Assembly (NCBI GenBank): GCA_017429885.1 | Contig: JAFROA010000438.1 | Location: forward strand, 1-8,853 | DNA from: Bacteroidales bacterium | GTDB taxonomy: Bacteria; Bacteroidota; Bacteroidia; Bacteroidales; UBA932 | Length of the DNA: 8,853 bases | Reading direction: 5' to 3' | Shown here: piece by piece, positions 7,151-8,853 of the stretch | How positions within the stretch are numbered: the stretch's first letter is position 1 | How the letters are laid out: each line of letters starts with the position of its first letter | The notes under the pieces: model-generated | What the model was told of the DNA's origin: nothing | Database searches by the model: none | What the model saw: only the letters and a program-made list of their open reading frames with translations | Made by a program: the position numbers and the translations under genes

Positions 7151-8853
<1,703 letters not shown>

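Overview
The window is a piece of a Bacteroidetes (probably Bacteroidales) chromosome. Three things point there: the F1Fo ATP synthase gene order beta-epsilon-a-c-b-delta-alpha-gamma; lineage-type insertions in the beta and alpha subunits (for example [17 protein letters not shown] in beta and [18 protein letters not shown] in alpha); and A/T-rich leaders without a Shine-Dalgarno motif before atpE and atpA. The genus cannot be read from the sequence.

Layout. Positions 1-1932 (+) hold the 3' part of a large multidomain gene: the C-terminal part of a NamZ/DUF1343-type muramidase, then a chitobiase-like beta-sandwich, then a CotH-kinase-like domain. Its start lies before the window. After a 32-base gap between convergent genes, containing a perfect 8-bp hairpin, the minus strand carries the complete atpC, atpB, atpE, atpF, atpH, atpA and atpG genes, plus atpD lacking its first codons. 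Transcription runs from the right edge (atpD) to the left (atpG). The genes overlap or are separated by at most 19 bases, so this is one operon; its promoter lies beyond the right edge.

The unusual feature is a set of short structured repeats sitting in frame inside essential ATP synthase genes. Type I is an 83-base hairpin present three times: twice in atpG, once in atpB in the other orientation. All copies have a 27-base left arm, a 30-base apical segment and a 26-base right arm. The two atpG copies share an identical 29-base apical sequence, but 12 of 23 stem pairs are changed on both sides with Watson-Crick pairing kept, and none of the 23 is broken. Type II is a 21-base hairpin (8-bp arms, 5-base loop) present in atpG, in atpC and in the convergent gap, also with compensatory arm changes. 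Together they lengthen gamma, a and epsilon without a stop codon or frameshift. They resemble, in behaviour only, the Rickettsia palindromic elements that insert into proteins. I do not recognise type I as a described family.

The ATP synthase genes otherwise look functional: P-loops in alpha and beta, the essential Arg in subunit a, the essential Glu in subunit c and the conserved delta C-terminus are all present. Subunit c lacks the residues of Na+-binding rotors, so proton coupling is expected.
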